NCBI GenBank assembly: GCA_964510955.1
Contig: CAZEDW010000052.1
Span: 1-28,610 of the forward strand
DNA: 28,610 nt
From: JAFLCM01 sp964510955
GTDB taxonomy: Bacteria > Planctomycetota > Phycisphaerae > Phycisphaerales > UBA1924
Direction of reading: 5' to 3'
Part shown: positions 15,394-22,082 of the stretch, one piece after another
Layout of the letters: each line of letters starts with the position of its first letter
Numbering within the stretch: the first letter of the stretch is position 1
Translations under genes and position numbers: made by a program
Notes under the pieces: generated by a model
What the model was told of the DNA's origin: nothing
The model's database searches: none
The model's input: the letters and a program-made list of their open reading frames with translations, nothing else

Positions 15394-16290
15394 ATGCAGA
15401 CCAACACTGAAACCGGCGAGAGCACAGCGTCCTGGGACGCCGGGCCGTTCGCACCGATGGAGCGAGGGTACTCCGAGAAGCCGCACGAGCGCCCGCTGGG
15501 CAAGCGGCTGGCCGGGGCCATGGAGTACATCGAGAACCTCAAGGCCAACCGCCAGAACGAGCACGACGGCTACAAGTACGCCGACGCGCACCAGCAGTCC
15601 AACTCGATCAGGCAGGCTTTCGCCAAGACCGGCGTTGCCATGTACGTGTCGATGATGGGCTGGCAGCAGGACTCAATCCAGACCCGCGACGGCAAACCCC
15701 AGCAGATTCACACGGCGCGGTTCGACATCCGCCTGGAGAACGGCGACGACCCCCGCGATTACCTGGTGCTGCACTGGTGCTGCGAGGCGATCGACCGCGG
15801 CGACAAGGGCCTGAGCAAGTGCGTGACGGCCGCCATGAAGGACTGCCTGCGCGCGAGCCTGAGCATCGGCGGTGACCGCGGCGACGACTACGAAAGCGAG
15901 AGCCCTGAGAAGTCGCAGGCACCCCGCCAGAGCCGCTACCAGCCCCGGCAGGCCCCGGCGCCACGGTCCGAGCGTGAGCCGACCCGACCGGCTCCCCCCG
16001 CCCACCACGAGCCCGAGTACGTCGAGGAGGACATGCCGGCGCTGGGCGAGAACGAGCTCCTGGGCGACGCCTTCGGCGCGTGGACCGAGCGGGCGCTCAA
16101 GGGCCGCGGCAAGAGCAAGGCCGACCTGATCGCGGCCATCACCCGCCGCGGCAAGCCCGAGCAGATGAACGGCTCGGCGGAGATCGCCAAGTGGAGCGCG
16201 CAGCTGGCCGACGGCATCGCGCAGTGGCTGCGGCGCAGCGACGCGCCGTCGCGGACCGACCAGGCCAAGGCCCTCGTGAACGGGAACTGA
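15394..16290 (+). CDS. ERF-family single-strand annealing protein
   Basis: A 298-residue protein. Residues 25-170 resemble the ERF family: an early helix LAGAMEYIENLKANRQNEHDG leads into YKYADAHQQSNSIRQAFAKTGVAMY, then beta strands, then the family-like segment GDKGLSKCVTAAMKDCLRASLSIGGDRGDD. ERF proteins anneal complementary single strands during phage recombination. The middle (about 170-210) is Pro/Arg-rich and probably disordered. A C-terminal domain (about 215-298) is of unknown role. It works naturally with the YqaJ-type nuclease encoded just upstream. An AAGGA site precedes the ATG. Confidence 0.85.
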   Translation: MQTNTETGESTASWDAGPFAPMERGYSEKPHERPLGKRLAGAMEYIENLKANRQNEHDGYKYADAHQQSNSIRQAFAKTGVAMYVSMMGWQQDSIQTRDGKPQQIHTARFDIRLENGDDPRDYLVLHWCCEAIDRGDKGLSKCVTAAMKDCLRASLSIGGDRGDDYESESPEKSQAPRQSRYQPRQAPAPRSEREPTRPAPPAHHEPEYVEEDMPALGENELLGDAFGAWTERALKGRGKSKADLIAAITRRGKPEQMNGSAEIAKWSAQLADGIAQWLRRSDAPSRTDQAKALVNGN

Positions 16291-16294
16291 CTTC

Positions 16295-16630
16295 ATGGAT
16301 GACGCGGTCGCAAGGACGCTGACCTTTGTGCGGCGGCACATCGCCCGGCACGGCGAGTCGCCACCTTTGCGGGAGATCGCGCGCGAGACCGGCACGAGCG
16401 TGTCGGCGGCGCACGGGCGGATCAGGTGGCTCATGCAGATGGGCTACCTGGAGCAGAAAGGGCGGAGCTGGAGGCTCCGGCTGGTCCCCGGCACGCCGGA
16501 GAACCGGGTGGTGCGCATCGCCGACGTTCGGCATGTCGTCGCCAGCCTGGCCCCGGGCGCGTACGTGGAGCAGATCGTGGATCGACTCATGGAGCTGGCC
16601 GAAGACGCGCCGGCGGAAAGGAAAGGCTGA
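16295..16630 (+). CDS. LexA-like winged-helix DNA-binding protein (no protease domain)
   Basis: A 111-residue protein. The first 65 residues resemble the LexA N-terminal winged helix: ARTLTFVRRHIARHGESPPLREIARETGTSVSAAHGRIRWLMQMGYLEQ, given here in parts (helix 1 at about 5-18, recognition helix near 34-48, wing at 53-62). The rest is a short helical region starting VRHVVASLAPGAYVEQIV. There is no S24 peptidase domain, so it cannot self-cleave as LexA does. It starts four bases after the ERF stop, and its TGA overlaps the next ATG by one base. A second protein of the same layout is encoded at 24242. Confidence 0.75.
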   Translation: MDDAVARTLTFVRRHIARHGESPPLREIARETGTSVSAAHGRIRWLMQMGYLEQKGRSWRLRLVPGTPENRVVRIADVRHVVASLAPGAYVEQIVDRLMELAEDAPAERKG

Positions 16631-17118
16631 TGGACAAGGACAACGCAGCATTGACGGCGACCGGGGCCGCGATGGGGACCGAGGATCGGTTCCTGCGCAT
16701 CGAGCAGTTCCTCGACACGCTCGCGCCCTTGTGGAGGCTGAGCCCCCAGGAGCGTGCGGCCCTCCTGGCCGAGCAGGTGGACAAGGCCACGGTGGGCAAG
16801 GTCGGCGGCTGCTGCCAGCGCATCAGCGACGCCGAGCTCGACAAGGCCACGCGCGACGATCCGCACAGCAAGCCGCCGGAAGTCGCTGCCACCGGCCCGT
16901 GCCTCAACTTCCCGCCCGACGCCGTGGTGATCTACCGCGACGGCAACCAGCTGTGCGGCAACCAGCTGTGCGCGGTGCGGCCCGACTTCAAGCACCTGGG
17001 CGTGAGCTGCGCCGGCTTCGGGGTCAAGACCAGGCACGCCATCGGCGACCTCTTGGCGCGGGAGAAGGCGGTGGGCATCGACCGGCCCTCGCCCCTGATC
17101 GGCGCCCCGCCCGCCTGA
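16630..17118 (+). CDS. Unknown phage-type protein with scattered cysteines
   Basis: A 162-residue protein of no recognised family. The first half is helical (LRIEQFLDTLAPLWRLSP, then AALLAEQVDKATVGKV). The second half holds cysteines in GGCCQRI, TGPCLNF, NQLCGNQLCAV and VSCAGFG, which could form a metal site or disulfides. The NQLCGNQLC pattern comes from a 15-bp tandem duplication in the DNA. The ATG at 16630 overlaps the previous TGA (TGATG), so it is coupled to the LexA-like gene. Confidence 0.7.
   Translation: MDKDNAALTATGAAMGTEDRFLRIEQFLDTLAPLWRLSPQERAALLAEQVDKATVGKVGGCCQRISDAELDKATRDDPHSKPPEVAATGPCLNFPPDAVVIYRDGNQLCGNQLCAVRPDFKHLGVSCAGFGVKTRHAIGDLLAREKAVGIDRPSPLIGAPPA
16942..16971 (+). 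repeat. 15-bp tandem duplication inside a gene
   Basis: The 15-bp unit ggcaaccagctgtgc occurs twice, back to back and without mismatch, at 16942-16956 and 16957-16971. It keeps the frame and duplicates the residues Gly-Asn-Gln-Leu-Cys. The absence of any difference suggests a recent event. Confidence 0.9.
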
Positions 17119-17189
17119 GCCTCATCGGGTGTGGTCGTGAGCCTTGGGCCAAAGAGCGGGACTTCGACGCCGCCCGCTCGCTCATTCCT

Positions 17190-17210
17190 CCGCCCGGCAC
17201 GCTCGGGCGG
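17190..17210 (+). other. Hairpin before tRNA-Met
   Basis: CCGCCCG (17190-17196) pairs perfectly with CGGGCGG (17204-17210) around a seven-base loop. It lies 72 bp after the preceding stop and 45 bp before the tRNA. There is no T-run. It may mark the end of the upstream transcript or guide processing before the tRNA. Confidence 0.3.
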
Positions 17211-17254
17211 GGCGATCGCGACAAACGTGCGACAGCCGGGAGAGACCGGCAGTT

Positions 17255-17328
17255 GGCGGGGTAGAGCAGTTGGCCAGCTCGGCGGGCTCATTACCCGCAG
17301 GTCGGTGGTTCGAGTCCACCCCCCGCTA
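17255..17328 (+). tRNA. Initiator-type tRNA-Met (anticodon CAU) carried by the element
   Basis: A 74-nt cloverleaf. Acceptor GGCGGGG pairs with CCCCGCT through a G1-U72 wobble. The D-stem is GAGC/GCTC, the anticodon stem GCGGG/CCCGC with loop CTCATTA (anticodon CAT), and the T-arm GGTGG-TTCGAGT-CCACC. Discriminator is A; CCA is not encoded. It shows initiator features: three consecutive G-C pairs next to the anticodon loop, an A11-U24 pair in the D-stem, and a weak 1-72 pair. Elongator tRNA-Met and the AUA-reading tRNA-Ile normally lack the first two. It lies 21 bp before the start codon of the repeat-protein gene and is probably cut from the same transcript. Confidence 0.9.
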
Positions 17329-17349
17329 TTTCGAAAGGAGCATCGTCTC

Positions 17350-18154
17350 ATGTGCAACCCCATCTCCGGCATCATGAAGTCTGACGGCACGGTGTTCATG
17401 CCACGAAACGACGCCTGGCAGCACTCGCACTCGCAAATCGCCGAAGAGCACGGACTACCCGACGGCCTGATGGGCGACAGCTACGCGCGGTTCGAGGTCT
17501 CGCCCAAGGGGTACCAGGACGGGGGCGATTGGCGTCTGTTCCGCGATGAAGCTACCGGCGCCATCAAGCCGGTTGACAACACCTGGTCGTTCAAACTGGA
17601 CGAGACGCGGATGCCCGGCTGGTTCAAAGACGACGCACCGGCGCTGACCGAGAAATGCCGGCAGGCCGCGAAGCGGTGGCTGGATTCGTTCCCCGAACAT
17701 CTTGTTCCAGGCGCACGTGTTACCGCCGGGTACGCAGGCACCGCGACCGCCGGGGACGCAGGCACCGCGACCGCCGGGGACGGAGGCACCGCGACCGCCG
17801 GGGACGGAGGCACCGCGACCGCCGGGTACGCAGGCACCGCGACCGCCGGGTACGCAGGCACNNNNNNNNNNNNNNNNNNNNNNNNNNNNNNNNNNNNNNN
17901 NNNNNNNNNNNNNNNNNNNNNNNNNNNNNNNNNNNNNNNNNNNNNNNNNNNNNNNNNNNNNCGCCGGGGACGGAGGCACCGCGACCGCCGGGGCCAGAGG
18001 CACCGCGACCGCCGGGGACGGAGGAATCATCGTGCTGCGCCGGTGGGACGGGAAGCGGTTCCGCCTGATCGTGCAACACATCGGCGAGGACGGATTCAAG
18101 CCGGGTGTGAAGTACCGCTGGGATGAATCCCAGAAGAAAGTCGTCGAGGCGTAG
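17350..18154 (+). CDS. Octapeptide-repeat protein, interrupted by an assembly gap
   Basis: The protein has three parts. An N-terminal domain of about 124 residues starts MCNPISGIMKSDGTVF. A run of 8-residue repeats follows (consensus G-T-A-T-A-G-D/Y-G/A). The C-terminal domain starts IIVLRRWDGKRFRLIV and contains GEDGFKPGVKYRW. I recall similar layouts, with repeats followed by a W-D-G-K-R and G-E-x-G-x-K-P tail, in phage and prophage proteins of unknown role. The repeats suggest a beta-helix. AAGGAG precedes the ATG at 17350. The 100-N gap shifts the written frame. However, the flanks agree if the missing DNA is 6 plus a multiple of 24 bases, so the gene is most likely intact. It lies between a tRNA and a tRNA-like sequence. 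Confidence 0.75.
17722..18027 (+). repeat. 24-bp tandem repeat array (with gap)
   Basis: A 24-bp unit coding for G-T-A-T-A-G-(D/Y)-(G/A) recurs about six times before the gap (to 17861) and about two and a half times after it (from 17962). Units differ mainly at two bases: t or g at the Tyr/Asp codon and c or g at the Ala/Gly codon. One unit after the gap reads Ala-Arg instead. There are no spacers between units, so this is a coding repeat. The array explains why assembly failed here. Confidence 0.92.
17862..17961. other. Assembly gap of 100 N
   Basis: Exactly 100 N, the usual placeholder for a gap of unknown size. Sequence before it ends at base 5 of the 24-bp unit and sequence after it resumes at base 12, so a whole-unit array implies a true size of 6 + 24n bases. 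Confidence 0.97.
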
Positions 18155-18162
18155 CTCGACTC

Positions 18163-18231
18163 TGCCGCGTGCCGGCCCCTTGAGAGTGATCGCTCGGGGC
18201 AGGGGCTTGGGTTCGAACCCCACCGCGGCAT
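18163..18231 (+). tRNA. tRNA-like sequence lacking a D-arm
   Basis: TGCCGCG (18163-18169) pairs perfectly with CGCGGCA (18224-18230), as an acceptor stem. A T-arm TTGGG-TTCGAAC-CCCAC directly precedes the 3' strand, with one mismatch at its base. Between them there are only 37 nt, too few for both a D-arm and an anticodon arm with variable loop. They form one long hairpin: GCCCC, two unpaired T, GAG, the loop AGTGATCG, then CTCGGGGC. A U-G-A-U run in the loop could present GAU as an anticodon, but the loop has eight bases. It may be a decayed tRNA, a D-armless tRNA or a tRNA mimic. It starts 8 bp after the repeat-protein stop. Confidence 0.5.
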
Positions 18232-18321
18232 TCCCACCATGGCCCGGCCGCCGTCACCACCTCCGGCGGCCGGTGCACCCCTGCGGGTCTCGCTCCGTTC
18301 ACGCGGGGCGGGACCTTTCCC

Positions 18322-18684
18322 ATGACCAGCGACACACCAACCCCTGACCCGCAGCGTCCAGTCGCCCCGCCGCTGACCGCCGCCCTGGTGCACGGCGCCG
18401 AGCTCGCCGCCAGGGCGGCCCTGAAACGCGGGGCCCGCCGCGGCACGCTCGGCCCGCTCAAGAAGTTCCTCCTGGCCGCCACCGCCCTGCGCGGCCGCCT
18501 GGAGGTCGTGGAGCTCACCAGCGTGATCGACGAGCCGTCGCTCTTCGACACCGTCGCCGCGCCGGCGCCCGCCCAGCCGCCCCCCGCTCCCGACCGCGCC
18601 CCGACCAAGAAGACCCGGACCGCCAAACCCTCCAAGCCCTCCACTCGCAAGGACCGCGAATGCAAGCAGCCATCGAAAGCGTGA
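18322..18684 (+). CDS. Small Lys/Pro-rich-tailed protein, unknown
   Basis: A 120-residue protein. Residues 15-65 are helical and rich in Ala, Leu and Arg (LTAALVHGAELAARAALKRG, then LGPLKKFLLAATALRGRLEVVE). Residues 75-120 are Pro/Ala then Lys/Thr/Ser-rich and probably disordered, with a charge pattern like nucleic-acid-binding tails. No family is recognised. Its end overlaps the next gene by 25 bp. It opens the long coupled operon. Confidence 0.65.
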   Translation: MTSDTPTPDPQRPVAPPLTAALVHGAELAARAALKRGARRGTLGPLKKFLLAATALRGRLEVVELTSVIDEPSLFDTVAAPAPAQPPPAPDRAPTKKTRTAKPSKPSTRKDRECKQPSKA

Positions 18685-19715
18685 AGTTGAAGCTCATCCG
18701 TGTGGACGGCGGCACGCAGATGCGTGAGATCACGGACCAGGAGACGGTCCGGGAGTACGCCGAGGCGATCAAGGCGGGGTCGGAATTCCCTCCCGTCGTG
18801 GTGTTCAAGGAGGACGCCAAGACCTACTGGCTCGCCGACGGGTTCCACACCATCGCCGCCCTGGCGCTCAATCAGGCCGATACCGCCAAGTGCGCAGTCC
18901 GCAAGGGTGATCGCCGGGCCGCGTGGGAGTTCGCCCTCGGTGCGAACGCCGAGCACGGCAAGCGACGCAGCAACGGCGACAAGCGCAAGGCCATCGGCGC
19001 GGCGCTGGCTGACAACGAGCTCGTGAAGTGGAGCGACCGCGAGATCGCCAGGATCACCCGTACGAGCCCCCCACTTGTGGCCGAGGTCCGGAGGTCTCTC
19101 ACTGAAAGAACTTACAGTGAGGACACGTCAAACCCCTCCAGGACCGTCAGAACGCGGTCCGGGACGGTGACGCAGATGAGCACGGGGGGGATCGCCCAGG
19201 CCTCCAAAGGCCGGGCGTCCGGGGGGGAGCGTCGGTATGTCCCTATCGACGACGACCCCGACAGCGTGTTCGCGCCCCGCGGGGGGGACGACGGGGACTC
19301 CGGTGGGCAGCCCGCGCCCCCCGCGCCGCCCGACGCCCTGGACGCCCGCTCGCGGCCCGTGCCCGAGCGGTTCAGGCCGGTGTTCGGGGACGGCTCCAGG
19401 CAGTTCGGCGAGCTGCTGGCGTCGATCGCCAACGTGGGCCGCCTGGTCGAGGCCCTGCTGCAGACGCCCGGGGGCCTGCCCAGCTACGCGTCGCCGCAGC
19501 GCATCCAGGCGAGCCTGGGGCAGCTCAAGGAGGAGATCAAGATGGCCGCGCCGCACTCGCTGTGTCCGTTGTGCGCGGGCAAGGGCTGCAAGGGCTGCAA
19601 GGGCCTGGGGTGGGTGAACAAGCTGCTGTACGACGCCGCCGGCGAGGAAGCGGTGCGGATGTTCGAGAGCCGCCAGTGGCCCAAGGGCGCTGGGAAGAAG
19701 GGAGGCAGATCGTGA
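18660..19715 (+). CDS. ParB/Srx-fold protein with C-terminal Cys cluster
   Basis: A 351-residue protein. The N-terminal 90 residues resemble the ParB/sulfiredoxin fold: FPPVVVFKEDAKTYWLADGFHTIAA, quoted here up to the DGFHT loop (60-64), equals the phosphate-binding loop of ParB. A helix-turn-helix-like part follows (about 122-146, KWSDREIARITRTSPPLVAEV). Then comes a long Pro/Gly/Asp-rich linker and a C-terminal Cys cluster CPLCAGKGCKGCKGLGW, similar to the zinc repeats of DnaJ. Such proteins in phages are thought to be DNA-binding regulators or partition-like factors; the exact role is unknown. The gene starts inside the previous one and ends with a GTGA overlap. Confidence 0.75.
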   Translation: MQAAIESVKLKLIRVDGGTQMREITDQETVREYAEAIKAGSEFPPVVVFKEDAKTYWLADGFHTIAALALNQADTAKCAVRKGDRRAAWEFALGANAEHGKRRSNGDKRKAIGAALADNELVKWSDREIARITRTSPPLVAEVRRSLTERTYSEDTSNPSRTVRTRSGTVTQMSTGGIAQASKGRASGGERRYVPIDDDPDSVFAPRGGDDGDSGGQPAPPAPPDALDARSRPVPERFRPVFGDGSRQFGELLASIANVGRLVEALLQTPGGLPSYASPQRIQASLGQLKEEIKMAAPHSLCPLCAGKGCKGCKGLGWVNKLLYDAAGEEAVRMFESRQWPKGAGKKGGRS

Positions 19716-20023
19716 CACACCAGGATTTTGCAGAGGCGCTGAACAAGCTGTGCGAGGAGTTCCACCGGAGCAAACCAGGCCGCGCAACCCTGATCGTTGG
19801 CATGGTCGTTGACGACGACGACGAAACGACCCCGTGCTGGGTCGGCCAAGGCGAGAGGCATCACTCCTGCCATGCTGCGGCCGCACTTTTGGTGTTTTGC
19901 GTTCCCGGCGTGCTGGACCGGATTACGGGGCTGGTCGCGCAGCGCGAAGGGGTGACCAAAGAATACGTGGCTCGCAACATCCAGACGCTCACGAAGAGCT
20001 TCAAGATGGGAGGCCGCTCATGA
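19712..20023 (+). CDS. Unknown protein (103 aa)
   Basis: A 103-residue protein starting at a GTG that overlaps the previous stop (GTGA). The sequence has a helical start (DFAEALNKLCEEFHRS), an ATLIVGMVVDDDDETT beta-hairpin with four Asp, then HHSCHAAAALLVFCVPGVLDRI and a helical end. Together the His and Cys residues could bind a metal. No family is recognised. Tight coupling on both sides argues that it is a real gene. Confidence 0.7.
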   Translation: MTHQDFAEALNKLCEEFHRSKPGRATLIVGMVVDDDDETTPCWVGQGERHHSCHAAAALLVFCVPGVLDRITGLVAQREGVTKEYVARNIQTLTKSFKMGGRS

Positions 20024-20403
20024 ACACCGATGTGCCGGACCAGGGCACGCCCGCACCGCTGACCGACGCCCAGGTCGATGAGTTGCTCCACGCGCTGACG
20101 GATCGCCAGCAGGGCCCAACCGAGGGCGGATCGGTGTTGGTGGTGTATGTGGCGGTCAACCCCGGCGGCGCCGTGCGCGTGATTTCTGCCGAGAATTGGG
20201 GCACGGATTCGATGGCCCGCATCATCGCCGCCGGGCTCCTGCTCAACACCGCCCGCCATATCGGCTCCGAAACCTCCAAGGAGATCGCGGCCCAGACCGG
20301 CAAACCAGAGGCCGAGGTCGCCGACCAGGTCCTGCGCGTGGCGAGGTCCAACCCAGACGACAACACCACGTGGCAATCCCGTCCGGAGGGCTTCACCCGG
20401 TGA
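20020..20403 (+). CDS. Unknown protein (127 aa)
   Basis: A 127-residue protein joined to its neighbours by 4-bp overlaps at both ends (ATGA, then GTGA). It has an N-terminal helix (DAQVDELLHALTDRQ), two strands (SVLVVYVAVNP and AVRVISAEN), then helices (SMARIIAAGLLLNTARHI and SKEIAAQ). Its core therefore looks like a small mixed alpha/beta domain. No family is recognised. The gene sits directly before the helicase gene, so it may be an accessory protein to it. Confidence 0.7.
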   Translation: MNTDVPDQGTPAPLTDAQVDELLHALTDRQQGPTEGGSVLVVYVAVNPGGAVRVISAENWGTDSMARIIAAGLLLNTARHIGSETSKEIAAQTGKPEAEVADQVLRVARSNPDDNTTWQSRPEGFTR

Positions 20404-22082
20404 GCGTGGTCCTGCGCCCATACCAGGCCGAGGCGGCGCCGCTGGCGATCGACGCCATGCGCACGGGCCGCTCCACGCTCGTGATCCTGCCCACCGGCAC
20501 GGGCAAGACCACGCTGTTCGTCGAGATCGTCCGCCGCGTCCTGGCGGAGCACCCGCACAAGCGGGCCCTGATCCTGGCCGACCGCGCCGAGCTGGTGTAC
20601 CAGGCGGCGGCCCGCGTGCAGCGCATGACCGGCGAGGCCGGCGACATCGAGATGGGCCAGGAGCACCGCGCCGACCGCTACCAGTTCAGCCGGGCCCGGG
20701 TGGTGGTGGCCAGCAAGGACTCCCTGCACGCCAGCCGCATCACCAAGTTCAACAAGGACGAGTTCGCCATCGTCGTGGTCGACGAGGCCGACCTGTCGAT
20801 CGCGGCCAGCTACACCTCGATCCTGGACTACTTCGCCTCCGCCTGGGTGCTGGGCGTCACGGCCACCCCCGGCAGCTGGACCAGGCTCAGCAAGGTGTAC
20901 AGCTCGATCGCGTACTCCATGAGCCTGCTGCAGGGCATCGAGCAGGGGTGGCTGGTCGAGCCGCACCAGGAGTACTGCCCGATCGAGTCGATCGACATCT
21001 CGGGCGTCGGGACCAACCGTGGCGACCTGAACCAGGCCGAGCTCGCCGCCGAGCTGGAGTTCGAGAAGCCGCTCCTGGGCATCGCCAGCGCCGTGCTGCA
21101 GGAGACCAACCGGCTGGGGCGCGAGGAGAAGACGCTGGTGTTCGCCGCCAGCGTGAGCCACGCGCAGCGCCTGGCGGAGATCCTCAACCGCCCCGGCAAC
21201 AAGCCCGGCTCGGCGCGGTTCGTGACGGGCTCGACGCCCAAGGACGAGCGGCGGCAGCTGTTCCGCGACTACCTCGACGCCAAGTTCCAGTACCTGGTCA
21301 ACTTCGGCGTGACGGTGCGGGGGTTCGACGATCCGAGCATCCGCGTGGTGGCGGTGGCCCGGCCCACCAAGAGCGCTTCGCTGTTCGAGCAGATGCTGGG
21401 GCGGGGCACGCGGACCCTGCCTGGCGTGATCGACGGGGTCGATACGGCGGCCGAGAGGCTGGAGCGGATCGCGTTCAGCGGCAAGCCGTTCGTGCGGGTG
21501 CTGGACTTCGTGGGCAACTGCGGCGAGCACAAGCTCAGCGACGCGCTGACCTTGCTTGGCGCGGGCAAGGACGAGAGGGTCATCAGGCGGGCGCGGAAGC
21601 TGCTCAAGGGCGGGGAGGCCGGCGGCCAGGGCGTGACGGCGGTGATCAGCGAGGCCGAGCGGCAGCTGGCGGCGGAGAAGAAGGCGCGGGAGGAGCGCGA
21701 GGCCGAGGCTCGCCGGCGGGGCATCCACGGCCGGGCCGCGTACCACAAGCAGCGGGTGAGCCTGTACGAGCGGGCCGACACCATGCCCGACCGGCGGCCG
21801 GCGTGGCGGACGGGCAAGCCTGCGACGCGAGGCCAGTGCAAGTTCCTGGCGCGGCAGGGGATGAAGAACCCCGAGAACCTGTCGGCGGGCCAGGCGGGGG
21901 CGCTGATCGGGCGCATCCGGGTCCGGTACAAGAAGGGCCTGTGCAACTTCCGCCAGGCGCAGACGCTGAAGCGCCACGGGATCGACCCGGTTCCGGTGAG
22001 CTACGAGCGGGCGAGCCGGATCATCGATGCGCTGGCGCGGAACGGCTGGCGGCCCCTCAGACCCGAGGAGGTGCCGGCGTGA
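20400..22082 (+). CDS. Superfamily 2 DEAD/DEAH-type helicase
   Basis: A 560-residue protein starting at GTG 20400. Motifs are in order: LRPYQ (about 5-9), Walker A PTGTGKT (31-37), motif Ia-like ALILADRAEL, motif II DEAD (128-131), motif III TATP (154-157), then the second RecA domain with KTLVFAASVSHAQRLAEIL, the NFGVTVRGFDDP segment and motif VI QMLGRGTRT. This matches SF2 helicases related to UvrB/RecG/RadD-type phage enzymes. The C-terminal 150 residues have a charged coiled-coil-like part (EAERQLAAEKKAREERE) and a RadD/ribosomal-L-like tail with CKFLARQGM. It likely unwinds or remodels DNA during element replication or recombination. Confidence 0.88.
   Translation: MSVVLRPYQAEAAPLAIDAMRTGRSTLVILPTGTGKTTLFVEIVRRVLAEHPHKRALILADRAELVYQAAARVQRMTGEAGDIEMGQEHRADRYQFSRARVVVASKDSLHASRITKFNKDEFAIVVVDEADLSIAASYTSILDYFASAWVLGVTATPGSWTRLSKVYSSIAYSMSLLQGIEQGWLVEPHQEYCPIESIDISGVGTNRGDLNQAELAAELEFEKPLLGIASAVLQETNRLGREEKTLVFAASVSHAQRLAEILNRPGNKPGSARFVTGSTPKDERRQLFRDYLDAKFQYLVNFGVTVRGFDDPSIRVVAVARPTKSASLFEQMLGRGTRTLPGVIDGVDTAAERLERIAFSGKPFVRVLDFVGNCGEHKLSDALTLLGAGKDERVIRRARKLLKGGEAGGQGVTAVISEAERQLAAEKKAREEREAEARRRGIHGRAAYHKQRVSLYERADTMPDRRPAWRTGKPATRGQCKFLARQGMKNPENLSAGQAGALIGRIRVRYKKGLCNFRQAQTLKRHGIDPVPVSYERASRIIDALARNGWRPLRPEEVPA

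Noticed and set aside
17722..18027. Possible CRISPR array from regularly spaced repeats
   Set aside because: The 24-bp units are directly adjacent with no spacers and code for a regular 8-residue repeat; no cas genes are near.
20001..21977. Long open frame of 658 codons on the minus strand opposite the helicase
   Set aside because: It lies antisense to a protein with complete helicase motifs and has a composition (Arg, Ala, Leu, His, Pro) typical of reverse reading of GC-rich genes.
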